From Syntrophosphaera sp035450685 (lineage in GTDB: Bacteria > Cloacimonadota > Cloacimonadia > Cloacimonadales > Cloacimonadaceae): a DNA stretch of 64,000 nt. A program made the position numbers and the translations under genes. Of the stretch, positions 36,840 through 46,345 are shown piece after piece. The notes beneath the pieces are model-generated. The model was given only the letters and a program-made list of their open reading frames with translations, was not told the origin of the DNA and searched no databases. The stretch is taken from NCBI GenBank assembly GCA_035450685.1, contig DAOTNF010000010.1, forward strand, positions 1 to 64,000, written 5' to 3'. Position 1 is the stretch's first letter. Each line of letters starts with the position of its first letter.

Positions 36840-37796
36840 TTACGGTTGCGCAACTGCTTTAACCCTGTAGAAGGCTGCTCCCTGTCCATTCTGCACCCTG
36901 TCGTTATATTCGGTCTGTTCCAGTCTGTCGTAAAGAATGAAGGGACCGGTCGGATCATCAGATTTGTAGATGTGGTACTCAATTGCGTTTGGAATTGGTT
37001 CCCAGGTTAAATGCAAGAGACCGTTCATAAACGAAATATCGACTTGGGGAGTTTGCATCGCCAGACCCGCCAACTCTGCCATGCTGTATTGCTTTCCCTG
37101 AAGAATTTCCCTGGTTTCAGGGTTTTGCAACCAGAATATCACTTTGCAGTTTTCTCTGACCCAATCTTCCTTTAAGATGATGGTGAGTGGAACACTCAAC
37201 CGATCTCCAACCAGCAAACTGTCCACTTCGAGCGTTGTGCCCTGATAATCCGGAAACATGGCCCGGTTAACGCACTCAACCGTGGTATGATTCATCCAGG
37301 TATGGGGAATGGAAGACTCGATAACCGCCGCGTGTAATGTGAGGGCAGAGTTTGTGTCTGCTTCAGCCTTGTGGATGGTGATCATTGTATCGTAACTGAG
37401 GCCATTAACGCGGGCGGCCGCTTCCAAGGTATAATTTGAAGGGACTGCTGCTCTGGCATTGACTTTGGGCAGATACTCTGGATAGAGGGAATTCATACCA
37501 CTGGGGATTGTGCAAGGATCAAGCCCATCAAAATACGCGGTCGGCATCCCTGGATTGCCGTAAAAAGCCCTTCTGCCCTGAGTAGCCAGGTTTTCAAAGG
37601 GATCATTGATGTGGTTTGTCATCACAGCCACAGGGTGTCCGTTCAGGATAAGATCATTCACTCCGGTGGCCGCTCCCGGGCAGCCAGTGCAGGTAGTGCT
37701 GGTAAACAGTTCCACTACAACCAGTTCTCTGGGTACTCCAAACAGCAGAACTGACCAGCTAAGTATGATAACCAATAGCAATGTAAATCTGCGCAT
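36840..37796 (-). CDS. exported Omp28-like protein with thioredoxin-like CxxC and C-terminal FN3-like domain
   Basis: About 318 aa from ATG 37796, one base after the gltX stop (an ATG at 37811 overlaps gltX). Signal peptide MRRFTLLLVIILSWSVLLFG. Then LVVVELFTSTTCTGCPGA, a thioredoxin-like strand-CxxC as in Omp28-related proteins. Residues ~235-318 look like a fibronectin-III domain (LLHLTWEPIPNAIEYHIYKS). Likely periplasmic or surface; redox activity is inferred only. Confidence 0.7.
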   Translation of the reverse strand: MRRFTLLLVIILSWSVLLFGVPRELVVVELFTSTTCTGCPGAATGVNDLILNGHPVAVMTNHINDPFENLATQGRRAFYGNPGMPTAYFDGLDPCTIPSGMNSLYPEYLPKVNARAAVPSNYTLEAAARVNGLSYDTMITIHKAEADTNSALTLHAAVIESSIPHTWMNHTTVECVNRAMFPDYQGTTLEVDSLLVGDRLSVPLTIILKEDWVRENCKVIFWLQNPETREILQGKQYSMAELAGLAMQTPQVDISFMNGLLHLTWEPIPNAIEYHIYKSDDPTGPFILYDRLEQTEYNDRVQNGQGAAFYRVKAVAQP

Positions 37797-37797
37797 A

Positions 37798-39243
37798 TTA
37801 CATCTGTCCATTTGTCTTGATGGACTCCTGAAGGCGGTTTATCGTCACATTATGGGTCAGGATTGATACAATGGTATGCAGATCAGGCCCATGTTGTTTA
37901 CCGATGAGCGCTATCCTCAGGGGAGTATAAAAGAGTTTTCCTTTCAAACCAAGCTCTGCCATGCCTTGCTTGACAAGGCTGTCCAACTCCTCTTTGCTGA
38001 CTTCTTCCAAGTGGCTTAAACTTTCGAGGAACCAGCGCAGAACCTTCTGCGATTCTGGAGTGGAGATCAATTCAAGCTCCGCAGAACCGAGGCTGATTGG
38101 CTCCAAAAACATCCTGCCATAATCCGCTATCTCGGGAAGGAGAGTACAGCGCTCTCGCGCGGCGTTAACGATCAGCGAAAGAGCTTGTTCAGAGGGCAGG
38201 GTGAGGCCGGAGGAGGCAAAATAGGGAATGCTTTTCCGGATCACATCATCCAAAGGCAGATTGCGCAGATACCATCCATTCATCCAGTCCAGTTTGGCAA
38301 GGTCAAAAACCGCTCCGGCTTTGTTGACCCTTTCCAGCGTGAATTCGGAGCAGAGTTCATCCAGGCTGTATAATTCCCTGTCGTCTGCTCCATGCCATCC
38401 CAGCAGGGCGACAAAGTTGAGCAGGGCTTCCGGCAGATATCCTTTCTCCAGGTAGCTTTCCACCGAGACATCATTCATGCGTTTGCTGAGCTTGCTGCGA
38501 TCAGGATTGAGGATCAGGGGCAAATGCACCCAGTGTGGAGCATCCCAGCCCAGGCACTCATTGAGCCAGATGTGTTTGGGCGTGCTGGAAAGCCATTCTT
38601 CGCCCCGGATAACGTGGGAAATCCGCATGTAATGGTCATCCACCACAGCAGCCAGATGGTAGGTTGGGAAACCGTCGGATTTGATCAAGACCTGGTCATC
38701 TGACTGGCTGGAGTCAATTTCCACCCTGCCGCGTATTATATCCTCAAAAATGAAGCGACGATTATCTGGCATCCTGAGCCTGAGCACATGTTTTTCGCCC
38801 CTGTCCAATTTGGCTTGCACTTCCTCCTTCGACAGGGAAAGGCAACGCCGGTCGTATTTAACGAATTCGCCTCTGCTTTGTTGTTCCTGACGCATTTCGG
38901 CAAGGGTCTCAGAGGTGCAAAAACAAGGGTAAGCATGTCCTGCCTCGAGCAGACGGTTGGCTTCCTTTTGGTAGATTGCCAAACGCTCCGACTGGATGTA
39001 AGGGCCGTAATCCCCCCCAAGTTCCGGCCCCTCATCCGGCCGCAGGCCGAGCCTGGCAAGAACCGCAATGATGTTTTCTATCGCGCCGGGAACAAAACGG
39101 GAACGATCGGTATCTTCGATCCTGAGTATAAACTTACCGCCTGTGTTGCGGGCAAAAAGATAATCGTACAAAGCTGTGCGCAAACCGCCGATATGCAGGA
39201 AACCTGTGGGACTGGGGGCAAAACGTACACGGGTCTCGGCCAT
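37798..39243 (-). CDS. gltX: glutamyl-tRNA synthetase
   Basis: About 481 aa from ATG 39243, with AAGGAG upstream; the frame extends 20 codons further but overlaps the preceding gene. HIGH motif in APSPTGFLHIGG, DTDRSR, and KLSKR motif DRSKLSKRMND. The anticodon-binding C-terminus is present. It charges tRNA-Glu (and possibly tRNA-Gln if it is non-discriminating). Sits between an unknown gene and an exported-protein gene. Confidence 0.96.
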   Translation of the reverse strand: MAETRVRFAPSPTGFLHIGGLRTALYDYLFARNTGGKFILRIEDTDRSRFVPGAIENIIAVLARLGLRPDEGPELGGDYGPYIQSERLAIYQKEANRLLEAGHAYPCFCTSETLAEMRQEQQSRGEFVKYDRRCLSLSKEEVQAKLDRGEKHVLRLRMPDNRRFIFEDIIRGRVEIDSSQSDDQVLIKSDGFPTYHLAAVVDDHYMRISHVIRGEEWLSSTPKHIWLNECLGWDAPHWVHLPLILNPDRSKLSKRMNDVSVESYLEKGYLPEALLNFVALLGWHGADDRELYSLDELCSEFTLERVNKAGAVFDLAKLDWMNGWYLRNLPLDDVIRKSIPYFASSGLTLPSEQALSLIVNAARERCTLLPEIADYGRMFLEPISLGSAELELISTPESQKVLRWFLESLSHLEEVSKEELDSLVKQGMAELGLKGKLFYTPLRIALIGKQHGPDLHTIVSILTHNVTINRLQESIKTNGQM

Positions 39244-39244
39244 G

Positions 39245-39823
39245 TTATAGCTCTCCTTGGTTAAGGTATTTTTCACTTGTGTTGCAGATGCTGCTGTGCA
39301 CAACCCTGTAATGAGGATTGTACAGGTCTTTATAGCTTTGAGAATGGCTGAACAGCCTGCCGGAGCTGATTAGCTTGTTGGCAAATTCGGCATCGCTGCT
39401 ACTGATGGGATAGAGCTCCTGAATCGCTGGAAGGGCAGCAGACCAATACTTGCTCAGTTCTGCCGTGGTGGATTCCACGCTCAAGCGGGAGTGGATAACC
39501 TGCCTTGCCAGCAGATCAATCTCTTGTTCAAGCTGCCGCGCGTTATCCGCCTGGAGCAGATAAGCCAGATCGACCCTCAAAAATCCCCTGCCACAGCCAA
39601 TGTCCTGAATATGAGGCACCCTGCCGGGTTGCATAAGATCAAGCTCGGCACTGATGGAGAATCTTACCTGCTCAAAGTCAGGTGTGAGATGAGTGGGCCC
39701 AGACCAAGCCTGCATGAAAAGCTTGAGGATATCGACTATCTCAAGCCGGGGATGCAGGTCTATCTCTTGGGCCAGGATCAGCGAGATCTCGTGTGAACTC
39801 AGATCCGTCTTCTCAATTCTCAT
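39245..39823 (-). CDS. conserved protein of unknown function
   Basis: 192 aa, soluble, no signal peptide or membrane segment. Visible blocks: WSGPTHLTPDFEQVRFSI, an acidic/aromatic centre with DIGCGRGFLRVDLAYLL and a C-terminal SGRLFSHSQSYKDLYNPHYR. From memory, a HS..Y...Y.P.YR ending occurs in uncharacterised proteins of Firmicutes, so this may be a widespread family (not verified). It overlaps the amidohydrolase by 11 nt and ends one base before gltX. Confidence 0.65.
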   Translation of the reverse strand: MRIEKTDLSSHEISLILAQEIDLHPRLEIVDILKLFMQAWSGPTHLTPDFEQVRFSISAELDLMQPGRVPHIQDIGCGRGFLRVDLAYLLQADNARQLEQEIDLLARQVIHSRLSVESTTAELSKYWSAALPAIQELYPISSSDAEFANKLISSGRLFSHSQSYKDLYNPHYRVVHSSICNTSEKYLNQGEL

Positions 39824-41279
39824 AAATAAGCTCGCCGTTTCTTACAAGCTTGGTCACTTTCACATGTTTGTAGTCGAAATCCGCAGTGAGGTCTGTGTTC
39901 AACACGCTGAAATCGGCAATGAATCCCGGCCTGAGCAAACCTCTTTCATGCTCCTCGTGATTGATCCAGGCGTTGTTTTCTGTGTATATGCGGATAGCGT
40001 CACGGGCTGAAACACGTTCATCAGGATTGTGGTGATTGACCAGGGAGTGAATCGACATCCCGATATCGAGAGGAGTGATGTACCAATCTGAGGAACCGCA
40101 AACCCTGACTCCCTTTCTGCCAAAGCTACCCCAGCGGTTCATTTGCCTGCTGCGGGTCAAGCCCAGGTTCCGGGCATAGAATCCATCGTCGCCGCCCCAA
40201 AGCAGATCAAAGGCCGGCTGCATAACTGGTGTGGCTCCCGACTGGGCGATCTCCCCTACCAGGGCATCCGGCGTAACTTCGCAGTGGATCAACTGGTGTC
40301 TGAGCTCCAGAACCTGATCTCTGCCGATCTTCGCGTACGCGGAGTTGATCTGCCGGATGGCTGCATCCCCAATGCAATGCACGCATATCTGGAGGCCTGC
40401 TTTATGGGCTTCGCTGACAAAGCCTTGCCAAAAATCGTCTGATTGATACAAAATGCCTTTGCCGGAATGGCCAAGATAGGGTTCCGAGAGGGCCGCTGTA
40501 TGCGAACCGATCGATCCATCCGCCAGAATGCAACCACCAATCCTTGTGCAGCCATTCTTCAACGCAGCCTTGATATCAAAGCTTTGCGGATATAGAACGA
40601 AGCGGATGGGAAACTGCTCAAGGTTTTTGTTCACCAGATCAAAGTGTTGCAAGCTTTGTTGAGCGTCACCGATCATGGTGTGAACAGTGGTAAAACCGCC
40701 TTTCATGGCTTCCCGGGCCGCGCGGTGATAGGCATTGATAATTGTCTCAGCCGAGCAGTTGTCATGGAACCAGTTTACGACAATGTCGTTTTCCGCACCT
40801 TTCAATACCTCGGATTCCGGGAGGAAGCCGGGATACACACGCAAAGCGGCTGAATTGAGCACGCAGGAATGGCCATCTATCCTTCTGATCAATAGCGGGG
40901 TATGAGGCATTACAGAATCAAGCTCTGCCCGGGTGGGAAAGCGTTTTTCAGACAGTAAGCTCTCATCAAGCCTCCAGGCAAAGACAGTATCCTTGCACTC
41001 GGAAGCCTGGGAAATCAAGTCGAAAACGTCTTGCAGGCAGGTGGCTGGAGAAAGGTCTATACCGTCAAGATACAAACCTCCGGAAAAGGAATGGGTATGA
41101 ACATCGGTAAAACCAGGATACACATAGGCTCCGCCCAAGTCAATACAGGAAAAGCTGGTAGCGGGTGCAGGAATCTGATCGAGTAAACTTACGATCTTGC
41201 CGCGATCCACCAGTATTGCCTGGATGGAATTGTTAAAACTACCGTCTATATAGAATCTGTCGTTCAGAAATAGCTTCAT
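39813..41279 (-). CDS. amidohydrolase family protein (YtcJ-like)
   Basis: 488 aa. Metal-binding GFTDVHTHSFSGGLYLDG after an N-terminal beta-sandwich (ILVDRGKIVSLL). Further marks are RRIDGHSCVLNS, ADGSIGSHTAAL, CVHCIGDAA and the late CGSSDWYITP, all of the amidohydrolase_3/YtcJ type. The substrate is unknown. It shares an operon with Maf and gltX. Confidence 0.85.
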   Translation of the reverse strand: MKLFLNDRFYIDGSFNNSIQAILVDRGKIVSLLDQIPAPATSFSCIDLGGAYVYPGFTDVHTHSFSGGLYLDGIDLSPATCLQDVFDLISQASECKDTVFAWRLDESLLSEKRFPTRAELDSVMPHTPLLIRRIDGHSCVLNSAALRVYPGFLPESEVLKGAENDIVVNWFHDNCSAETIINAYHRAAREAMKGGFTTVHTMIGDAQQSLQHFDLVNKNLEQFPIRFVLYPQSFDIKAALKNGCTRIGGCILADGSIGSHTAALSEPYLGHSGKGILYQSDDFWQGFVSEAHKAGLQICVHCIGDAAIRQINSAYAKIGRDQVLELRHQLIHCEVTPDALVGEIAQSGATPVMQPAFDLLWGGDDGFYARNLGLTRSRQMNRWGSFGRKGVRVCGSSDWYITPLDIGMSIHSLVNHHNPDERVSARDAIRIYTENNAWINHEEHERGLLRPGFIADFSVLNTDLTADFDYKHVKVTKLVRNGELIYEN

Positions 41280-41289
41280 ATCAGATAAG

Positions 41290-41895
41290 TTACCTTATAT
41301 TTATTGCTATATCAGTTGAGAATATCTTTTTTAACATGCTGTAAAACAAGTGGATGGGAAACCCCATTACGTTAAAGTAACAGCCGTTGATGCGTTTGAT
41401 GAACTGCGAACCGTAGCCCTGAATCCCGTATGCGCCCGCCTTGTCGTCAGGTTCATGGGTGTCGATATAGTCATCAATTTCAGTATCCGTAAGCTCGGAG
41501 AACTCAACCACGCTTCTTTCATAGGCGCATTCACAAGTCATATTCAGGCAGAGGCATAAACCAGTATAGACCTTGTGAGTGTTGCCGCTCAGTTTCCGCA
41601 AGAATGCTTTGGCTTCCTGTTTGTCCGCTGGTTTTCCCAAGACTTGCCTATCGAGCACCACAATGGTATCCGCCCCGATTACCAGACTCTGGGCGTCAAG
41701 CATTTTGGCCACAGACTTAGCCTTGTTTTGAGCGTTTTTGATAACCTGTAAGTGCGCGGGTTGATTTGTGACCTGTTCCAAAACCCTGGAGGGAATTATC
41801 AGCGGGCTTAATCCCAGCATTTTCAATAAATCCTGACGGCGGGGACTGGCTGAAGCCAGAACAACTTTTGTATCTTCAAGTATCTTGTGTATCAT
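41290..41895 (-). CDS. maf: Maf family nucleotide pyrophosphatase
   Basis: 201 aa. N-terminal VVLASASPRRQDLL, then VIGADTIVVLD and GKPADKQEAKAFL, the Maf signatures. These enzymes hydrolyse non-canonical or modified nucleoside triphosphates such as dTTP/UTP analogues to monophosphates. 10 bp before the amidohydrolase. Confidence 0.92.
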   Translation of the reverse strand: MIHKILEDTKVVLASASPRRQDLLKMLGLSPLIIPSRVLEQVTNQPAHLQVIKNAQNKAKSVAKMLDAQSLVIGADTIVVLDRQVLGKPADKQEAKAFLRKLSGNTHKVYTGLCLCLNMTCECAYERSVVEFSELTDTEIDDYIDTHEPDDKAGAYGIQGYGSQFIKRINGCYFNVMGFPIHLFYSMLKKIFSTDIAINIR

Positions 41896-42025
41896 AATTA
41901 TCAGTCAATAGAATTCTCGGCCAGAAACTGCCGATAAGCTGCTGTTAAATAGATAGTAAGTCAACTCTCTGCACCTTCAAAACCCTGATAAAAAGCGTAT
42001 GAAAACTAAGGCTTCCCTGACCATG

Positions 42026-43192
42026 CTAATCTCTGGCTGTGCTCCACAACTTATAGTTCTTGCCGGTGAGGAAATTAATGAAAGCCTGGAGTGAGGCAAT
42101 AAGCATGGCCACAAAGTATGCTGGCAACCCCATAAGGGGGATGTGCTTCTTATGTTTTTGCGCAATCAGCTCCAATGCCCCCATGACCAGGAAGAAGGTT
42201 AAAACTATATTCAATATCCTCCAAAACCAATTGGTGAACGAGAGATACGCGGTGCTCGCCCAGATCAGGATAACCGGCACAAAAAAGAGCCAGCGCATCA
42301 CCTTGTGTGAAAACAGCATCCAGGAAACACGAAAGTGTTTGAATGGATTGAGCAATCCCGGGTTACGTTGCACGCAATACCATTCCTGAGTTATGATGCG
42401 GACTTTTCTGGACAGCTCCTCGGTGGCAAATTCGGTCTCATCTTCTATCACTATAGCGTCCTTGACAAACTTTACCTTGTAGCCTTTATCAAGAACATGG
42501 AGGGTACGTTCAAAATCATCCGCGGAGTTTTCCTCCACCTCGGCGAATAGATCCCGACGTATCAGGTAGATAGCGCCAATCGATACCAGAACGGAGTAAA
42601 AGCGGCTGTCCAAATCCTTGAGGAAGCTTTCATACTGGATATAGAGGCCTTCACCGGATTGTTTTTCACCTTTTTTTTCAGGCTTTACCATCCCGGACAC
42701 CATGCCGATCGCAGGATCGCTCATTAGAACTCCGGCAAGGAGTTTTACGCTACCAGATTCAAATATGGCTGTGGCATCTGTTGACAGCACAAGATCGCTA
42801 TCGATTTGAGGCAAGACAAGGTTATGAGCAGCCTGCTTGCCCCTGCGTGGCTTCTGGACAATCAAGTCAATGCGCTGTCCAGTATAGTTCCTGACAATTT
42901 CATTAGTCCTGTCTGTGGAGTCGTCGGACACTACCAGCATTCTGATTTTATCTTTGGGATAATCCAAAGCAAGAAAAGACTTGATCTTGGCTTCGATATC
43001 CCGTTCTTCATTGTATGCGGGGCAAATTACGGTTATGCTCGGGTAGTGCTCAAGTTCTACTGGTTCTATGTCCTTCCTTCCTAACAGTTTGTTAAGCACC
43101 CAGATCAACAGACCATACAGAAACAAATGGTAGGCAAGGTAGAAAACACTAAGCCAAAAGAGGAACTTGAAGACTGCGTTAAGAGTGTTCAT
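42026..43192 (-). CDS. family 2 glycosyltransferase, membrane-anchored
   Basis: 388 aa. An N-terminal membrane helix, a GT-A domain (ITVICPAYNEERDIEAKI, VVSDDSTDRTNEI, LVLSTDATAIF, then the ADDFERTL acid) and about three C-terminal helices (~290-370). This resembles processive polysaccharide synthases or polyprenyl-linked transferases. The Q..RW motif is not clear (TQEWYCVQRNPG). It overlaps the next gene by 14 nt and shares the sugar-polymer operon. Confidence 0.85.
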   Translation of the reverse strand: MNTLNAVFKFLFWLSVFYLAYHLFLYGLLIWVLNKLLGRKDIEPVELEHYPSITVICPAYNEERDIEAKIKSFLALDYPKDKIRMLVVSDDSTDRTNEIVRNYTGQRIDLIVQKPRRGKQAAHNLVLPQIDSDLVLSTDATAIFESGSVKLLAGVLMSDPAIGMVSGMVKPEKKGEKQSGEGLYIQYESFLKDLDSRFYSVLVSIGAIYLIRRDLFAEVEENSADDFERTLHVLDKGYKVKFVKDAIVIEDETEFATEELSRKVRIITQEWYCVQRNPGLLNPFKHFRVSWMLFSHKVMRWLFFVPVILIWASTAYLSFTNWFWRILNIVLTFFLVMGALELIAQKHKKHIPLMGLPAYFVAMLIASLQAFINFLTGKNYKLWSTARD

Positions 43193-44309
43193 GTTTTCCT
43201 TGTTTTGCTAATTTGGTGTAGATAGTTTCCAGCAAGGTTTCCTGAGATTCCCAATTATAGACCTCTTTGGTTAGACGGATGCCGTTCTCCCCCATTTTAC
43301 GGGCTTCGACAGGATTTGCGATCAAGTATGATATTGCGGCGCGTATCTGATCCACATTTGCAGGATCCACGCAGATGCCACATTGGTTTTGCTCAATAAT
43401 CGTTTTATAGATGGGAAAATCCGGAGCAATCACGGCAATGCCACCAGCCATGTATTCAAACATTTTTGTGGAAAGAGACTCAATGTTGTTGGGGAGTCTC
43501 TGCAGCAGGATCAGCCCAGCCACAGATCTGCTGATGATCTGCAGGGCTTTAGTCCTGTCAACATAGCCATATTCCTTTACTTTCGACCAACCGGGCTGTG
43601 CTTGTAACACTTCCCTGTAAGACTCTGGCTCGTAATTTCCAGCGAGGTGCAACAGGCAATCAAGTGGTTCAATTGCCTGCAGGAGATAGGAGATGCCCCG
43701 TTCCGCAATGATACTGCCAATATAGACTATTTCTGAACTGACAGCATCCTGAACCCGGGCTGGCATTTTATCCCATTCACTAAGTTTGGGATAGTTGTAC
43801 AAAACAGCGGTGCGATTACCCAAATCAAACTGGGAATCTATGTGCTTTGTGGCAGAGATAACGAAATCCAGCCTCCTGACCACAAAGTCTTCCAAGAGTC
43901 CAAAGGCTTTGGATAACAACTTCGCGTATTGCGGCTTAATGTATTCTTTGTGCAGGATAAAATCGCGGTAGCTTTCATGGCAATCATAGACAATCCGCGC
44001 TTTACTGACAAGCTTCATGGCCAAAGCGAGGGGTAGCAGCTCTGCATCATGGAAAACAAAGATGTCGACCTTGATTGAAAGCAATTCCCTAAACATCCTG
44101 AAAGGGGCTTTCAGCATACGCTGTAAACGGCCCCGGTAAGCGCCAATGTCGCGGATGCTGATTCCTTCGTCCACGCTGTCACCCTTGCCATCAGCAACAC
44201 AGAAGAGCACATCAAAGTTCCTCTTTTTCAGGCTGATGCTTTGTTTGTAAAAGATGCGGGTATCATGCCGCGGGTGAACTGTGCTAACGTTGCATACTTT
44301 TACAGGCAT
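43179..44309 (-). CDS. family 4 glycosyltransferase
   Basis: 376 aa, GT-B fold: N-terminal SVHPRHDTRIFYKQ, IVYDCHESYRDFI, FVISATKH, YIGSIIAERGISYLLQAI and the C-terminal KMFEYMAGGIAVIAPDFP (GT4 EX7E region). The substrate is unknown. It overlaps both neighbours and belongs to a three-gene envelope-sugar operon. Confidence 0.88.
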   Translation of the reverse strand: MPVKVCNVSTVHPRHDTRIFYKQSISLKKRNFDVLFCVADGKGDSVDEGISIRDIGAYRGRLQRMLKAPFRMFRELLSIKVDIFVFHDAELLPLALAMKLVSKARIVYDCHESYRDFILHKEYIKPQYAKLLSKAFGLLEDFVVRRLDFVISATKHIDSQFDLGNRTAVLYNYPKLSEWDKMPARVQDAVSSEIVYIGSIIAERGISYLLQAIEPLDCLLHLAGNYEPESYREVLQAQPGWSKVKEYGYVDRTKALQIISRSVAGLILLQRLPNNIESLSTKMFEYMAGGIAVIAPDFPIYKTIIEQNQCGICVDPANVDQIRAAISYLIANPVEARKMGENGIRLTKEVYNWESQETLLETIYTKLAKQGKHEHS

Positions 44310-45463
44310 CTCTGGTTCCGTGTAATACTTTTATATACGGTGAAGTAGCTCTTCACAACAGTGTCAACTGAATATCTGGATTCAGCCCAGCCGCGAATCG
44401 CAACACTGTCATAGGAAGACCACTTGGCATCCAACTCTTCAAGCCCTTTGGCAAGCTCTTCAGAGCTTCCTGGCGCAACCAATAAACCTGTCTCGGAAGT
44501 GACGATATGTTCCGGTCCACCGCATCTGGTGGCAAGCACGGGCAATCCGCAAGCCATCGCCTCAATCAACACGATGCCAAAGCTTTCCCTCAGGCTGGGT
44601 AAGACCAGCGCGTCATACTTTGGCAGTTCCATCTCCAGTTGTTCAGGTGTATATCTGCCTCTTAGCTTTACGCTATCCTGCAAGCCAGACTGATTTATCA
44701 TATTTTGTAAATGAGGACGATACTCACCTTCTCCAATGATGTCAAGCTTAAAACTCCTGCCTTGTTGTTTTAGCAGGGAAATTGCTTCTATCAGATATTG
44801 AATGCCTTTGGCAGGAATGAGGTGAGCAATGCAGACCAGATATTGCAGCCTGTCTCTGCCAGTCTGAGGCTGGAAGCGGCTAAAATCCAATCCGTTGGGT
44901 ATTAGCGTGGCTTTTACATTGGTTTTCTCCAACAACACATTGGCATTATATTCGGATACGGTCGTTACCACAGCCGCAGATTTATAAGCTTTCTTTAATT
45001 GTGCCTTTATCCAGATATCGTCCAGCGTTTCGGCCAGCAAACCTCTGTGTTCTGTCAAAACATACTTGATCTTCAATACCCGGGAAATCCACATCGCAGC
45101 TATACCATCCGGGTAGGCAAAGTTCACATGTATCAGGTCTATATGCCATTCCCTGTGGATTCTTCTGATCGTGTTGATAGATAATAGATATTCAACAAAC
45201 CCAATTAAAGGTGTCAGCAGCCTCCTGGGCAGCAGCAGGTATCTCGGACGATACACTTCAACCGGTTTGGCACCTATCATTATTGTATCCAGCGCGTTGA
45301 TTCTTCCGCGGTAACGTTTCTTGAGTTCAAGCCCAAAGGGCACTGGCGCTACCACCTTATAGTCGTGTTCCGGGGGGTAATTTTCAAGCAGCTTATAGTT
45401 GAAGATACCCAAAAGCGGCTCCAGTTCGTTGGGAAAGCTTGCGCCGAATATCAGAATATTCAT
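44300..45463 (-). CDS. family 4 glycosyltransferase
   Basis: 387 aa, GT-B fold. FPNELEPLLGIF near the start, HVNFAYPDGIAAMW, TEHRG, PNGLDFSRF and the EX7E motif region SLRESFGIVLIEAMACGLPV, GGPEHIV. Probably adds a sugar to a lipid-linked or surface glycan. First gene of the operon. Confidence 0.9.
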   Translation of the reverse strand: MNILIFGASFPNELEPLLGIFNYKLLENYPPEHDYKVVAPVPFGLELKKRYRGRINALDTIMIGAKPVEVYRPRYLLLPRRLLTPLIGFVEYLLSINTIRRIHREWHIDLIHVNFAYPDGIAAMWISRVLKIKYVLTEHRGLLAETLDDIWIKAQLKKAYKSAAVVTTVSEYNANVLLEKTNVKATLIPNGLDFSRFQPQTGRDRLQYLVCIAHLIPAKGIQYLIEAISLLKQQGRSFKLDIIGEGEYRPHLQNMINQSGLQDSVKLRGRYTPEQLEMELPKYDALVLPSLRESFGIVLIEAMACGLPVLATRCGGPEHIVTSETGLLVAPGSSEELAKGLEELDAKWSSYDSVAIRGWAESRYSVDTVVKSYFTVYKSITRNQRCL

Positions 45464-45765
45464 CAGCTCATCTCACAAGCGGTCAAAGCTCTCGCCTGGA
45501 AGCGCTCAAGCTTCCCAGAAACAGGATTGGTTTTTGGGGAATATCTATCCGTATGCACAGTTCTTATCTTCATATTTTCTCTATCGCATCCAACTATTAA
45601 CTTCCCCTTTTTTTGTCAATGCTCATGCAAATCCTGCTTTTGTTTACAGGTTTGTCAGCCCTGTTGTAATCAATCATTTTCACGATAGCACTCATCCCCC
45701 TGAAATTATAACAACACATACCACAACAGACAATACAATGCGCCGTAACCGGGTACAGTGTCCCC

Positions 45766-45825
45766 GCCAAAGTGCGTAGCATTTTGGTGGGGTGGCTTGA
45801 ACCATGATCCTGTTTAGAAACAACC
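45766..45825 (+). repeat. short repeat family D, copy D1
   Basis: CCAAAGTGCGTAGCATTTTG, GGTGGGGTGGCTTGAACC and ATGATCCTGTTTAGAAACAA. A relative lies at 46289-46345. Its last part resembles the GGCTTGACCC...GATCC...TTTAGAAACAACC module of family C. Confidence 0.55.
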
Positions 45826-45879
45826 ACCCTGTCAAAAACAACCGGCATCAATTCCTTGACAACCGCATAAATAAGCCGA

Positions 45880-46080
45880 TATATTCCGCAATATCCTTCA
45901 TAGCGCCCTCCTTTGCTACTACTCGCTTTTGTGCCATCATCCTTAGGTCATCCTTATAAATTATAAGGTTGACCCCAGGAAGACCCACTCCGGAGAGGGG
46001 GATGCAAATGAGGACCATCCCCCTCATAATATATAGGTGCTACGATAAAACCGTGGAAAGGTGGAAAGGTGTAATGGTTC
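45880..46080 (-). repeat. dispersed repeat family B, copy B4
   Basis: Full-length inverted copy. Its hairpin arms GAGGGGGATG (45995-46004) and CATCCCCCTC (46016-46025) are perfectly complementary. It lies between divergent genes. On the minus strand the ATG after AAAGGAGGGCGCT opens a 17-codon frame (MKDIAEYIGLFMRLSRN). Confidence 0.85.
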
Positions 46081-46134
46081 CCGATACAAGTCCCAATTGA
46101 CCCCCAAAAAGACCATCCTCCAGACTAACAACTA

Positions 46135-46226
46135 TGTCATCACGGGCTTGACCCGTGATCCAGTCTTTTAGAAACAACCAGCCAACCCCGAAACAAAACA
46201 CACCAGACTATATACTGTGTCATCAG
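46135..46226 (+). repeat. dispersed repeat family C, copy C2
   Basis: TCATCACGGGCTTGACCCGT, then GATCCAGTCTTTTAGAAACA, AACCAGCCAACCCCGAAACA and CACCAGACTATATACTGTGT. It follows B4 directly. Confidence 0.75.
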
Positions 46227-46288
46227 GGGCTATCGTGGTCCTCGACGAATCGGAAACGATCCGTTGGGGGTAATAGAAAGTGGTTCTT

Positions 46289-46345
46289 ACCAAAGCGCGT
46301 AGCTGTTCGGTGGGTGGCTTGAGCTGTGATCCGGCCTCTGAGAAT
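46289..46345 (+). repeat. short repeat family D, copy D2
   Basis: CCAAAGCGCGTAGCTGTTCG, GTGGGTGGCTTGAGCTGTG and ATCCGGCCTCTG. It lies 460 bp from D1 in the same orientation, in a spacer (45464-46599) where I found no gene. Confidence 0.55.

Noticed and set aside
45597..45851. 84-codon minus-strand frame in the 45.5-46.6 kb spacer
   Set aside because: Runs through repeat D1; no ribosome site or recognisable motif.
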